Of a DNA stretch of 36,114 bases, positions 26,425-34,165 are shown one piece after another. Origin of the DNA: Verrucomicrobiota bacterium. Lineage in GTDB: Bacteria; Verrucomicrobiota; Lentisphaeria; Victivallales; UBA1829. Position 1 is the first letter of the stretch, and the number at the start of each line of letters is the position of its first letter. The translations under genes were made by a program, and so were the position numbers. The stretch is taken from assembly GCA_022703965.1 (NCBI GenBank), contig JAKJHH010000009.1, positions 6,148-42,261 of the forward strand, in the 5' to 3' direction. The notes beneath the pieces are model-generated. The model ran no database searches. It saw nothing but the letters and a program-made list of their open reading frames with translations, and had not been told where the DNA came from.

Positions 26425-27300
26425 GTGGGAAAGATTTTGTCAGAACCGTACAGTGGGAAATCTTTTTTTAAGCGTAAGTATCCTTTTGCCATATGGGATG
26501 TATGGCACGACAAAAACAGCTTCAGTCCTGACCATACATTTAGACGCGACTTCTGGAAAATAGTGTATATAATTGATGGCAATGGCTTTAAAATAATCAA
26601 TTCCAGGAAGTATCCTCTTGCGCCAGGCAATGTGTATCTGATTCATCCGGAGGATCAGACTTCCTACGAAATAAAGTCTGAAGCAATCCATATTTACAAT
26701 CTGGCATTCATGCCTTCTTTCTTTGAAAATGAGCTTAAAAAGCTCAGTAGCGACTTTAACTTTTTTTCGTTTTTTTATTGGAATTTCAATGAAAGAAAAC
26801 TGAGATCCAAGAACAGAGAGCTTTATATTGTCAAGACCGGAAAGAAAGTTGCATGGCTCTTCCGTTCTCTGCTGAATGAATATGAAACCGATGATATGAA
26901 CTCCTGCAATGCCATAGAATATCTTCTGTTATTGCTTCTGATTGAATTGAATAGAGATGGCGGGAACCGTTCCGAAGGAGTCAGAGCGGAACAGGCTCTG
27001 GATTATGTGGACATGTTCATCAGGGAACATTACAAGGAAGATATTTCGCTGGAAGAACTGGCAAGTCAGGTTTCCATGCATCCAAACTACCTCTGCCGTT
27101 TATATCGAAGCAGGCGCGGGATAAGTATTTTCCATCAGCTCAGACAGATACGCCTGGAGCAGGCCGCTGAACTGCTGAAGAACGGAGACGCAAACATCAC
27201 GGAAATATGCTTTGAATGCGGCTTCAATAACCTGAGTTATTTCTACAGGGCGTTTCACTGCAAGTATGGGTTGAATCCGGGTGATTACAAGAAAAATTAA
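26425..27300 (+). CDS. AraC-family transcription regulator, GTG start
   Basis: The 291-residue protein has a cupin sensing domain at the N-terminus (FWKIVYIIDGNG, PLAPGNVYLIHPEDQ) and a C-terminal AraC DNA-binding domain with two helix-turn-helix units (ISLEELASQVSMHPNYLCRL and NITEICFECGFNNLSYFYRA). A near-perfect ribosome site AAGGAGG (26410-26416) lies eight bases before GTG at 26425, which decides this start. It is divergent from cstA and upstream of an oligogalacturonate lyase gene on the same strand, so pectin-derived uronates are a reasonable inducer. A truncated MITE begins directly after its TAA stop codon, and the last 20 bases of its coding region reappear beyond that element. Confidence 0.9.
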   Translation: MGKILSEPYSGKSFFKRKYPFAIWDVWHDKNSFSPDHTFRRDFWKIVYIIDGNGFKIINSRKYPLAPGNVYLIHPEDQTSYEIKSEAIHIYNLAFMPSFFENELKKLSSDFNFFSFFYWNFNERKLRSKNRELYIVKTGKKVAWLFRSLLNEYETDDMNSCNAIEYLLLLLLIELNRDGGNRSEGVRAEQALDYVDMFIREHYKEDISLEELASQVSMHPNYLCRLYRSRRGISIFHQLRQIRLEQAAELLKNGDANITEICFECGFNNLSYFYRAFHCKYGLNPGDYKKN

Positions 27301-27392
27301 CACAGGCATCCCATAAGAAAGTAAAATGCGAAGCATTTTAACAGAGTGCAGGAATTCATTCCTGCCCGCCGAGCGGCGGCAGAGCGATTTTC
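27301..27392 (+). mobile_element. Truncated MITE, copy C
   Basis: The first 92 bases equal the left part of copies A and B, starting with the intact terminal repeat CACAGGCATCCCATA immediately after the AraC stop codon. After about 27392 the sequence diverges and the right half is missing, although CTATGGG at 27429-27435 recalls the right terminus. No 9-bp duplication is found. A 20-bp sequence from the AraC gene end (27279-27298) recurs with one mismatch at 27433-27452, bracketing the element. Confidence 0.85.
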
Positions 27393-27432
27393 CTTCCCTC
27401 CGTAGCGTGTTCTGAAAATACATATTTCCTAT

Positions 27433-27452
27433 GGGTGATTATAAGAAAAATT
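27433..27452 (+). repeat. Duplicate of the AraC gene 3' end beyond MITE copy C
   Basis: GGGTGATTATAAGAAAAATT differs at one base from 27279-27298, which encodes the last residues GDYKKN of the AraC protein. The two copies are 154 bp apart and enclose the truncated MITE. It may mark how the element arrived or decayed. Confidence 0.65.
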
Positions 27453-27524
27453 TTGCACTTAATTAACTTTTTATCCAGAGATCAGATTTTTCTTTATCCG
27501 GTGCAAAACGATGTACTTTGTTTC

Positions 27525-27533
27525 TGCTATAAT
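27525..27533 (+). promoter_or_regulatory. Extended -10 promoter of the oligogalacturonate lyase gene
   Basis: TGCTATAAT is an extended -10 element (TGn followed by TATAAT at 27528-27533), 59 bp before the start codon. There is no clear -35, which extended -10 promoters do not need and which allows for an activator such as the adjacent AraC protein. Confidence 0.55.
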
Positions 27534-27592
27534 GTTCCATAAACATTCTCTGTTCTTTCAAATTCAAGCAGCAAATGATAGGAACTACAGCT

Positions 27593-28708
27593 ATGTACAA
27601 CGAAAAACAAATGAGCATTGATCAGGTTTCCGGTGTTGAAGTCACTCAGCTTACGGACTACAAAGGACACAGTCATCATCTTTACTTCACCAATCCGGGC
27701 TGGTATGACGAGGGCAAGCGTCTTTTATTCGCTTCAGATCGCAATAATAGAAGCAATCTTTTTGGACTCGATATAGCAAGCGGCGATATTGAACAGATCA
27801 CGGATCTTGACGAACATAAACGCAGTTTTCTGCCTGTATGCGTCAATCCGCTTCGTCCTGAAGCTTATTATCGTGACGGAGAAACTTTTTACGCCATAGA
27901 TTTACACACACATATCTCCAGAGAAATCTTCCATATAGGAAAAGACTGGAACTTGCATATGAGCAACTGCGGAGCGGACGGCAAACACGTTTATATCAGC
28001 ATATTTCACGATCCTGAGCAGTTGATTCCGCGTTTCGGAGCGGCAGCCTCAGCCAGAGTCTGGGAATCGCATCCGCTCAGTAAAATCATAGAAATCTCAT
28101 GCGAAGGAGGTGAAGTCAGACTTGTTCACGAGGAAAAACGCTGGCTCGGACATGTCAACACCTCTCCCACAAGACCGGATTTGATCAGCTTCTGCTATGA
28201 AGGTCCATGGAATAAAGTCGGACATCGCATATGGATAATGAATCTGCTCAACGGAAAAATTCATCCTGTCCGTCCTGTTTCCGGAGAGGAAGTCGTCGGG
28301 CACGAATACTGGTATGCCGACGGAGAACGTCTTGGCTATCATGGAAGGACGGCTCCGGGCAGAGCATGCATGTTCGGTCACATCCGCTACGACAATTCTG
28401 AAAAAACCGACACTGCGTTTCCTGCCGGAGGAGAGACCGGTCACATCTTTTCATTTGACGAAACACTGATTGTCGGCGACGGCGACGGAGTAATAAAGTG
28501 CTGGAAAAAAGAAGGAGACAGCTATTCCTCTCCGCGAATACTCTGCACTCACAATTCAGGAATGAGAATACAGAAAACGCATCCTCATCCCAGAATTTCT
28601 CCTGACGGCAAATATCTCATATTTACATCAGACCGCAGCGGCTACGGCAACATATATATGGTTCCCCTCGTCGAGTTTTATAATCTGCCGGAATTTAAAA
28701 AATCCTGA
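27593..28708 (+). CDS. ogl: Oligogalacturonate lyase (PL22 family)
   Basis: The 371-residue product is a seven-bladed beta-propeller-like protein with WD/TolB-type strands (RLLFASDRNN, GKYLIFTSDRSGYGNIY). It carries the family block Q327-x-x-H330-P-H332 (QKTHPHPRISPDGK), which equals in spacing the metal-binding Gln/His/His cluster of known PL22 lyases; GHEYW with His237 is another conserved site. The enzyme splits unsaturated or short oligogalacturonates into 5-keto-4-deoxyuronate units in the cytoplasm. It has no signal peptide, as expected. I chose the ATG at 27593 because AGGA at 27580-27583 precedes it; the ATG at 27575 has no ribosome site. It follows an AraC-type regulator. No other pectin genes are seen nearby. 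Confidence 0.88.
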   Translation: MYNEKQMSIDQVSGVEVTQLTDYKGHSHHLYFTNPGWYDEGKRLLFASDRNNRSNLFGLDIASGDIEQITDLDEHKRSFLPVCVNPLRPEAYYRDGETFYAIDLHTHISREIFHIGKDWNLHMSNCGADGKHVYISIFHDPEQLIPRFGAAASARVWESHPLSKIIEISCEGGEVRLVHEEKRWLGHVNTSPTRPDLISFCYEGPWNKVGHRIWIMNLLNGKIHPVRPVSGEEVVGHEYWYADGERLGYHGRTAPGRACMFGHIRYDNSEKTDTAFPAGGETGHIFSFDETLIVGDGDGVIKCWKKEGDSYSSPRILCTHNSGMRIQKTHPHPRISPDGKYLIFTSDRSGYGNIYMVPLVEFYNLPEFKKS

Positions 28709-28771
28709 CACCCCGTCCTCAGTTATCCTGACTCTGCCAGATGACGGCTGGAACGGAAACTCTTATTGTCC

Positions 28772-30097
28772 TCAGGTTCTTGAGGGATTGTAAGGGGTTC
28801 TGATACGCGAGGATTTGATGATAGCATCGACTGCCTTCTGTACATCCATCTGGAAGTCCTGCCAGGACTCGTAGCGCTCGGCGGCGTTCTTGGATGTCAT
28901 TCTGGACAGCAATGCGGCGGTTTCCTGCGTAATACTGATATTGGGATTCATGGAGCTGACCGTCGGAAAGGCTTCTTCTATGTGCATTTTGAGCACTTTT
29001 TTCTCGTCCTGATCGTTAAATGGCAGAGAGCCGGTCAGCATTTGGAAGAAAATTATGCCCAGAGAATAAACATCCGCATGCCAGTTGGCGGGACGCCCCG
29101 CTATCTGTTCAGGGCTGGCGTAGTACGGAGAACCGATGGTAATGCCTCCGCAAACATACTTGAAATACCATGGAGAAAGCCCGAAATCTGAAATCACAAT
29201 ATCATCATCGCCTGTAAACAGAACGTTAGATGGCTTGAGGTTTAGGTGAGGCTGTCCTGTTTTCATAAACGCAAGTTCCAGGGATTTACCGACAGCGCGT
29301 AAAATGTATGAAGATTCAAGCTCTGAAAAAGGAGCGTTGCGTGTGATTCTGCGGGCAAGATTTGCGTTTGTAAGGCAATTCATCGTATAAAAACAATGTC
29401 CTTTGTAAATTCCTGCCTCAAGGCGCTGCACAAAGGCCGGACTTGAGAACTCTGAAAAGGACTGCAAGGCTTCAAGGAAATCTCTCTGTGCATCGGGAAC
29501 GGCTGAGAAATCAGCGTTAAAGAGCTTGACCGCAACCGCATCTTTCACATCCGGAGATTTTGCAAGGTAAACTGAACTGCGTGGGCCGTCGCCGAGTTTG
29601 CGTATAATTTCATTGCCCTGGAGCTTATCACCATGCTTGAGCTCAAGAAGACTCTCGGCAACGGGAGGTACAGAGCCTTCATCGCCGCTGAACTTTGGAA
29701 GAGTCTGAGTCAGATCGGCCTCGACCAGATCGTTGAGGCTGAAAACCTTTACAGGAGCAGCAACTTTTTTGATACTGGCGGTGATGGTCGAAGCGTCATC
29801 CGATACGGCAAAACGCATCAGAACGGGACCGATGAGAATCCTGTCGCCGTCTTTGAGAAGGACATCGGAAGATATTCTTGAGCCGTTAAGCATTGTTCCG
29901 TTGGTGGAATGCAGATCGCTTATCGCATATGCGTTCTCTGTCGGGCAGTAGTAAACGCTGCAATGATGACGGCTTATGGCAGGGATGTCGCATAAACTCA
30001 AATCGCTGCTGCGGCTCCTGCCTATCGTGAATTCTTTTTCTGTGTCAAGATGGACGGATTTCTTTTCTCCGTCCTGTTCAAAAATTAAAAGTGCCAT
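28772..30097 (-). CDS. FHA-domain Ser/Thr kinase-like protein with altered HRD motif
   Basis: Residues 1-100 are an FHA phosphopeptide-binding domain: IGRSRSSD (Gly26, Arg27), ISRHHC (Ser42, His45) and STNGTMLNG (Asn66, Gly67). Residues about 160-430 are a Hanks-type kinase fold: LGDGPRSSVYLAK loop, VAVK with Lys191, ISDFG with Asp304, and YASPEQ. The catalytic loop reads HLNLKPSN instead of HRDLKPSN, so the catalytic Asp is Asn286 and the Arg is Leu285. The glycine loop is also imperfect. It may be a pseudokinase or a weak kinase that acts mainly as a phosphopeptide-binding scaffold. There is no membrane segment. It lies 57 bp after the branched-chain aminotransferase gene on the same strand and may share its transcript. 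Confidence 0.88.
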   Translation of the reverse strand: MALLIFEQDGEKKSVHLDTEKEFTIGRSRSSDLSLCDIPAISRHHCSVYYCPTENAYAISDLHSTNGTMLNGSRISSDVLLKDGDRILIGPVLMRFAVSDDASTITASIKKVAAPVKVFSLNDLVEADLTQTLPKFSGDEGSVPPVAESLLELKHGDKLQGNEIIRKLGDGPRSSVYLAKSPDVKDAVAVKLFNADFSAVPDAQRDFLEALQSFSEFSSPAFVQRLEAGIYKGHCFYTMNCLTNANLARRITRNAPFSELESSYILRAVGKSLELAFMKTGQPHLNLKPSNVLFTGDDDIVISDFGLSPWYFKYVCGGITIGSPYYASPEQIAGRPANWHADVYSLGIIFFQMLTGSLPFNDQDEKKVLKMHIEEAFPTVSSMNPNISITQETAALLSRMTSKNAAERYESWQDFQMDVQKAVDAIIKSSRIRTPYNPSRT

Positions 30098-30154
30098 ACT
30101 TTTCAGTTCCTTTCAAATCAGGGCGGGACGTAAAGATTCCGGTGAACCCGCAAA

Positions 30155-31159
30155 TCAGAGCTCAAGCATCCAATTATGCTTGTCCGGACGCTCTCCGTAC
30201 TGAATGCCGGTAACTTCCTCATAAAGTTTCTTGAGGACAGGCCCGCATTCGTCACCGTAGAAAACACTCTTTCCTTCGATGAGAATCTTTCTTATGGGAG
30301 TAATGACGACAGCCGTGCCGCAGGCTCCGACTTCGGCAAAACTTTCCAGTTCGCTCTTGTGTATCGGACGCTTTTCGACCGTCATGCCCATATCCGACGC
30401 AATTTCCATCAGAGACTTGTTTGTGATGCTCTGAAGAATTGAGTGGGAGTCAGGCGTAACGTATTTGCCGTCCTTAGTAATACCGAAGAAATTGCTTGTT
30501 CCGAATTCCTCGATATACTCGTGCGATTTCGCGTCAAGGAAAAGCGGAACCTGGAAGCCGCGTTCCTTGGTTATATGCTGAGGCATGAGGCTGGCTCCAT
30601 AGTTTCCGGCTACTTTTATGTGACCGGTTCCCTTGGGAGCGGCTCTGTCGAAATCCTCGATCACGAGAGAATCGACAGGCTTCATTCCTGCTTTATAGTA
30701 TGGTCCTACCGGAACGACAAGGACGATGAACTCATATTTGTCGCTCGGGGCTATACCGATTCTGGAGCCTGAGCCGATGTGCAGAGGTCTGACATAGAGG
30801 GAGCCTCCGGTTCCGTAAGGCGGAACATATTCTATATTATCGGCAATGACTCTTCTGATTGCTTCAATGAAAATTTCTTCCGGAACTTCGGCGGCAAGAA
30901 TGTGTCTGAGCGTAAGATTCATGCGGGCTGAGTTTTCAGAGGGTCTGAAGACGCGGACTTTGCCATCCTTGCAGCGGAAAGCTTTGAGGCCTTCAAAAGC
31001 GGCCTGTCCGTAATGGAGACATGTTGCCGCGATCGGCAGCGTGATGTTGTGATCCGTTGAAAGCACTCCCGAATTCCATGCTCCGTTTTCGTATGTGTAA
31101 CGGATGTGCGATTTCGCCGGAATGTAGTTAAATCCTAGATTTGCCCAGTCAATTTTCAT
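30155..31159 (-). CDS. ilvE: Branched-chain amino acid aminotransferase
   Basis: The 334-residue protein is a PLP fold-type IV enzyme. It has the family marks CLHYGQAAFEGLKAF, the PLP Lys182 in GTGHIKVAGNYG, and the late EEFGTSNFFGI and GACGTAVVITPIRKI blocks, closest to the BCAT type II subgroup. It transfers the amino group between glutamate and the keto acids of Leu, Ile and Val in the cytoplasm. Length is normal for the family. The ribosome site is weak (AAGTGA). It is divergent from the Pal gene and has no other branched-chain biosynthesis genes at its side. Confidence 0.92.
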   Translation of the reverse strand: MKIDWANLGFNYIPAKSHIRYTYENGAWNSGVLSTDHNITLPIAATCLHYGQAAFEGLKAFRCKDGKVRVFRPSENSARMNLTLRHILAAEVPEEIFIEAIRRVIADNIEYVPPYGTGGSLYVRPLHIGSGSRIGIAPSDKYEFIVLVVPVGPYYKAGMKPVDSLVIEDFDRAAPKGTGHIKVAGNYGASLMPQHITKERGFQVPLFLDAKSHEYIEEFGTSNFFGITKDGKYVTPDSHSILQSITNKSLMEIASDMGMTVEKRPIHKSELESFAEVGACGTAVVITPIRKILIEGKSVFYGDECGPVLKKLYEEVTGIQYGERPDKHNWMLEL

Positions 31160-31256
31160 AGTTTCACTTAAAAACCCGCATTAATTCATTCTAGACTATT
31201 GATTTTTCTAACAGAAAAAATATATTCTTACTGCTTTGAAAAAAAGATAAGCTCCT

Positions 31257-31276
31257 GTACATTTGAAAAAATGTAC
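31257..31276. promoter_or_regulatory. Perfect inverted repeat between ilvE and the Pal gene
   Basis: GTACATTT and AAATGTAC form a perfect 8-bp inverted repeat around GAAA. It is near the middle of the 195-bp divergent intergenic region and could be a regulator site or a small hairpin. No T-run follows, so it is not a terminator. Confidence 0.4.
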
Positions 31277-31354
31277 TTGTTTTTGCTATCAATTCAATTC
31301 TTAAGCAATAAAAATAACGGATTTTAAAATAACATAAGGACGAATGGTAAAAGT

Positions 31355-31966
31355 ATGAACTGGTCTAAACTTTTGAGTCTTGGTATTCTCGCAGCGGGTC
31401 TTGTATTTTCCACGACAGGGTGCGGTCTCTTTGAGTCCGACGAACCGGAAGCAGGATTCATGACAGAAGGTGCCGGTCCGGAAAACGGAGCTGGCGGCAC
31501 AGGCGGCCCGGATGCTCTCGGAGCAGGTAACGCTCATGGCGGCGTTGATCCGATGGCGGCAGGCGACTGGGGAAAACCCGGTGAAGGACCTGGCGGAAAA
31601 GCAGGCGAATGGACTCCCATTCCCGGACTTAATTTCCCGAAAATATACTTTGCCTTTGACTCTGACCGCATCGGCTCTTCGGAAGTTCCGAAGCTCCAGC
31701 AGGTCGCTGCATATATGAAGGAACACAAAGACGTCGGTCTCATCATCGAAGGAAACTGCGATGAAAGAGGCAGCGAAGAATACAATAGAGCACTCGGTGA
31801 GCGCAGAGCTATCGCCGCCAAAGAATTCCTTGTCAGCCAGGGAATTGACGGCAGCAGATTCCAGACCATCAGCTACGGCGAAGAAAAGCCTGCTGATCCC
31901 GGCCACAACGAACAGGCTTGGTCAAAGAATCGTAGAGACGAGCTCATCGGAGCAAAGATGAACTGA
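31355..31966 (+). CDS. pal: Peptidoglycan-associated lipoprotein (Pal/OmpA-like)
   Basis: The 203-residue protein has a lipoprotein signal peptide ending in the lipobox STTGC (Cys near residue 23), a Gly-rich linker (about 30-85), and an OmpA-type peptidoglycan-binding domain (about 95-200). That domain carries IYFAFDSDRI and the conserved GNCDERGSEEYN and LGERRA blocks. Pal proteins are anchored in the outer membrane and bind peptidoglycan, normally with TolB. No tolB or tolQRA genes are in view. A terminator separates it from a second, clearly related copy, so the two are a tandem duplication with separate transcription. Confidence 0.9.
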   Translation: MNWSKLLSLGILAAGLVFSTTGCGLFESDEPEAGFMTEGAGPENGAGGTGGPDALGAGNAHGGVDPMAAGDWGKPGEGPGGKAGEWTPIPGLNFPKIYFAFDSDRIGSSEVPKLQQVAAYMKEHKDVGLIIEGNCDERGSEEYNRALGERRAIAAKEFLVSQGIDGSRFQTISYGEEKPADPGHNEQAWSKNRRDELIGAKMN

Positions 31967-31989
31967 TTTTTCCAACCTCCTTATCCGTT

Positions 31990-32027
31990 AACGCCGCCGG
32001 AATACCTCCTCCAGCGGCGTTTTTTTA
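31990..32027 (+). terminator. Rho-independent terminator between the two Pal genes
   Basis: AACGCCGC (31990-31997) pairs with GCGGCGTT (32014-32021) around a 16-base loop and is followed by a run of T to 32027. It lies 24 bp after the first Pal stop codon. Confidence 0.88.
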
Positions 32028-32057
32028 TATCTGTAATTTCTTTAAAGGATTGTATTT

Positions 32058-32654
32058 ATGAATAAACTGAATCTCATGGCCGCTCTTTCTTTCCTCACAG
32101 TTTCACTGCTCTTTACCGGATGCAGTTCCGACAGCGGCAATAAGAGTTCGGGATATGATCCTTCCGCTTCATCGTCTTCTTCTCCGTCTGCTTCGGACAG
32201 TACAAATAATATTCAGTCTCAGACTGTTGATCCGGCAAGTTCGGGCGCATGGGGAAATCCGGGTGAAGGTCCAGGCGCTAAATCAGGTGACTGGAGAACA
32301 AACTCTCACATAAAACTGCCATACAACAACATTTATTTTGCCTTCGACTCCGACAAAATCAGTCCTACTGAAAGTCAGAAACTCGATAAAATCGCCGAAT
32401 TCATGAAAAATGACAGTTCTATCTGCCTCGTAATCGAGGGAAATACAGACGAGCGCGGCAGTGAGGAGTACAACAGAGGCCTCGGCGAACGCAGAGCTAT
32501 CTCGGTAAAAGAAGCCCTTCTCAGCAGGGGCATAGACGGAAGCAGATTTCAGGTCACAAGCTACGGAGAAGAACGTCCCGCCGACACCGGCCATGATGAA
32601 ACAGCATGGGCGAAAAACCGCAGAGCCGAACTTTTCGGCGCAAAAGCTCAATAA
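32058..32654 (+). CDS. Second Pal/OmpA-like lipoprotein, tandem paralogue
   Basis: The 198-residue product has a lipobox signal peptide (LLFTGC, Cys near 22), a Ser-rich linker (about 25-65) rather than a Gly-rich one, and an OmpA-like domain (about 90-195). The latter shows IYFAFDSDKI, GNTDERGSEEYN and LGERRA. It shares the preceding GEGPG and W-G-NPGEGPG-like block with the upstream copy, so the two arose by duplication; linkers have diverged most. AAAGGA upstream supports the ATG. It probably binds peptidoglycan at the outer membrane. Which of the two pairs with the Tol system cannot be told. Confidence 0.88.
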   Translation: MNKLNLMAALSFLTVSLLFTGCSSDSGNKSSGYDPSASSSSSPSASDSTNNIQSQTVDPASSGAWGNPGEGPGAKSGDWRTNSHIKLPYNNIYFAFDSDKISPTESQKLDKIAEFMKNDSSICLVIEGNTDERGSEEYNRGLGERRAISVKEALLSRGIDGSRFQVTSYGEERPADTGHDETAWAKNRRAELFGAKAQ

Positions 32655-32980
32655 TATTTTTACTCCAGCAAGTCTAGCGCGGCATGGCCTCAAGCAAAGA
32701 AGGTCTGTAGACCTTCACCCAAGCAGTGCGCTCCAGCTTCGCTCAGCGCACGGGAAGAATCTGAAAACGGGATTCGACGGCAAGGGACTGCCGTCGCTAC
32801 CCGTCAAATGTCCTTTTTTGTGTCGCAACGAAGTTGAGCGGCACTGCAAGCTTGCAAGGGCTTCCTTGCCAGTCAAGGGACTGACGGCACTACCCGTCAA
32901 ATGTCCTTTTTTGTGTCGCAACGAAGTTGAGCGGCACTGCAAGCTTGCAAGGGCTTCCTTGCCAGTCAAATGTCCCTCAA
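32655..32980. repeat. Hairpin-rich repeat region with a 93-bp tandem duplication
   Basis: No gene is seen in this gap. It holds the hairpins AAGGTC/GACCTT (about 32699) and GTGCGCT/AGCGCAC (about 32726-32751), then a direct tandem repeat with period 93: 32798-32876 and 32891-32969 are identical over 79 bases. Each unit contains ACCCGTCAAATGTCC, GCAAGCTTGC and a CAAGG/CCTTG hairpin. The ACCCGTCAAATGTCC block and the GGCAAGGGACTGCCGTC-like block also occur at 14209-14310, so this is a dispersed family. Confidence 0.8.
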
Positions 32981-33069
32981 AAATGAAAAAATATTATCAC
33001 GAATTATCGTTTATTCAGATCTTGTCGTGGTTTATTCTGTCCATCAAAAAATGCAGAAGTGAATTCATC

Positions 33070-33100
33070 GGGAGTGCAAGAATACACTCCCTGTTTTTTA
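33070..33100 (+). terminator. Probable rho-independent terminator
   Basis: GGGAGTG (33070-33076) pairs with CACTCCC (33085-33091) around an 8-base loop, followed by TGTTTTTT. It acts on plus-strand transcripts, most likely those from the second Pal gene, and ends where the convergent flavoprotein gene ends. Confidence 0.7.
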
Positions 33101-34165
33101 GTCCTGAGCAGCGTGCATTTCGGCAACAAGCTTTGTGACAAGCTCCTTGACGGAGATTATTTCGTTACACCTGTAAGCATTGGCTCCGGCGAAAGCGAAA
33201 GCATCTTGCATGTAGCCGTCTGCGGCATCGCCAAGAACTCTGGCAATGCAGTACGGAGACTTCTCAGGATCACAGGTCCAGAGACATTTGTATTCGCATC
33301 TGAAAGGAAGTCTTTCACCGTGCTGAAGACGGTTGACAAAGTCATTTCTGATAACACGGCCGGGCAGACCTACAGGACTCTTGATGATTGTTATATCTTC
33401 TTCCTTGGCATTGATATAGGCCTGTTTGAAGTTGTCATGTGCATCGCATTCCGTTGTGCATACGAAACGGGTGGCCATCTGAACTCCGCTTGCGCCGAGT
33501 TTGAGGAAATGCGCGATATCGGCACCGTCGAAAATACCGCCTGCGGCAATAACGGGAATACGTGGTTCGCATGTATTTGCATACTCAATGACACCCTTGA
33601 TGATGTCTTCAAGCTTTTCAGAATTTTCACCGTTGACGGAATCATGGCTGTAGCCGAGATGTCCGCCGGCGAGCGGGCCTTCGACGATTACGGCATCGGG
33701 CTGCTTGTTGAAACGTGCCCAGCGCTTGCAGATAACCTGAAGAGCTCTGGCCGAAGATACTACCGGAATAAGTTTTGTACGGCTGCCGGGAGAAAGATAT
33801 TTCGGCAGATCAAGCGGAAGTCCCGCACCTGAAATAATAAAGTCGGCGTTTTCTTCGACAGCAGCTTTTACAAGTATGCCGTAATGGGTAAGGGCATACA
33901 TTATATTTACACCGATAGGGCCTTTGCTCATTTCCTTGGCCTTACGGATTTCTCTGCGGAGGAATTCGACAGCAGTGTCACCGATAGTCATGCCCGGGAT
34001 TTTGACATCCATGCCGAGGCCTACGCTGGCAATGACACCTGCGCATCCTTCGTTGGCAACAGCAGCCGCGAGTCCGGCTCTTGACACTTTAACTCCCATA
34101 CCGCCCTGGATGATCGGCGGACATATCTCGAGGTCTCCAATTTTGAGCACGGGAATATCTTTCAT
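33098..34165 (-). CDS. Nitronate monooxygenase/FabK-like FMN flavoprotein
   Basis: The 355-residue protein is a TIM-barrel flavoprotein of the NPD/2-nitropropane dioxygenase type. It has IIQGGMGVKVSRAGLAAAVA near the start, VIVEGPLAGGHLGY with the family His near 185, IPVIAAGGIFDGADI and LGASGVQMATRF for FMN phosphate binding. A Cys cluster near the C-terminus (CEYKCLWTCDPEKSPYC) is unusual for short members and could bind a metal or cluster. I chose the ATG at 34165 since GGA/GAGG is upstream and the usual family start is there; a GTG at 34192 is possible. The role may be detoxification of nitronates or an enoyl reductase-like step. It appears to be monocistronic, and 228 gene-free bases separate it from modC. 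Confidence 0.85.
   Translation of the reverse strand: MKDIPVLKIGDLEICPPIIQGGMGVKVSRAGLAAAVANEGCAGVIASVGLGMDVKIPGMTIGDTAVEFLRREIRKAKEMSKGPIGVNIMYALTHYGILVKAAVEENADFIISGAGLPLDLPKYLSPGSRTKLIPVVSSARALQVICKRWARFNKQPDAVIVEGPLAGGHLGYSHDSVNGENSEKLEDIIKGVIEYANTCEPRIPVIAAGGIFDGADIAHFLKLGASGVQMATRFVCTTECDAHDNFKQAYINAKEEDITIIKSPVGLPGRVIRNDFVNRLQHGERLPFRCEYKCLWTCDPEKSPYCIARVLGDAADGYMQDAFAFAGANAYRCNEIISVKELVTKLVAEMHAAQD

Noticed and set aside
31344-31358. Mini-frame MVKV overlapping the Pal start codon
   Set aside because: The ribosome site is too close to its ATG, and a four-codon frame is expected by chance; not enough to claim a leader peptide.
31301-31906. Minus-strand frame of 201 residues
   Set aside because: Antisense to the Pal lipoprotein gene; the sense frame has a lipobox and OmpA motifs.
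32715-32969. Minus-strand frame of 84 residues with an internally repeated peptide
   Set aside because: The peptide repetition is just the 93-bp DNA tandem repeat read as protein; there is no ribosome site, and the region is made of hairpins and repeats.
32798-32969. Possible small CRISPR array
   Set aside because: Only two units, with the long unit itself repeated and no variable spacers of constant length; no cas genes nearby.
33059-33832. Plus-strand frame of 257 residues
   Set aside because: It lies antisense over the NMO-like gene, which has strong family motifs; the plus-strand product has no recognisable features.
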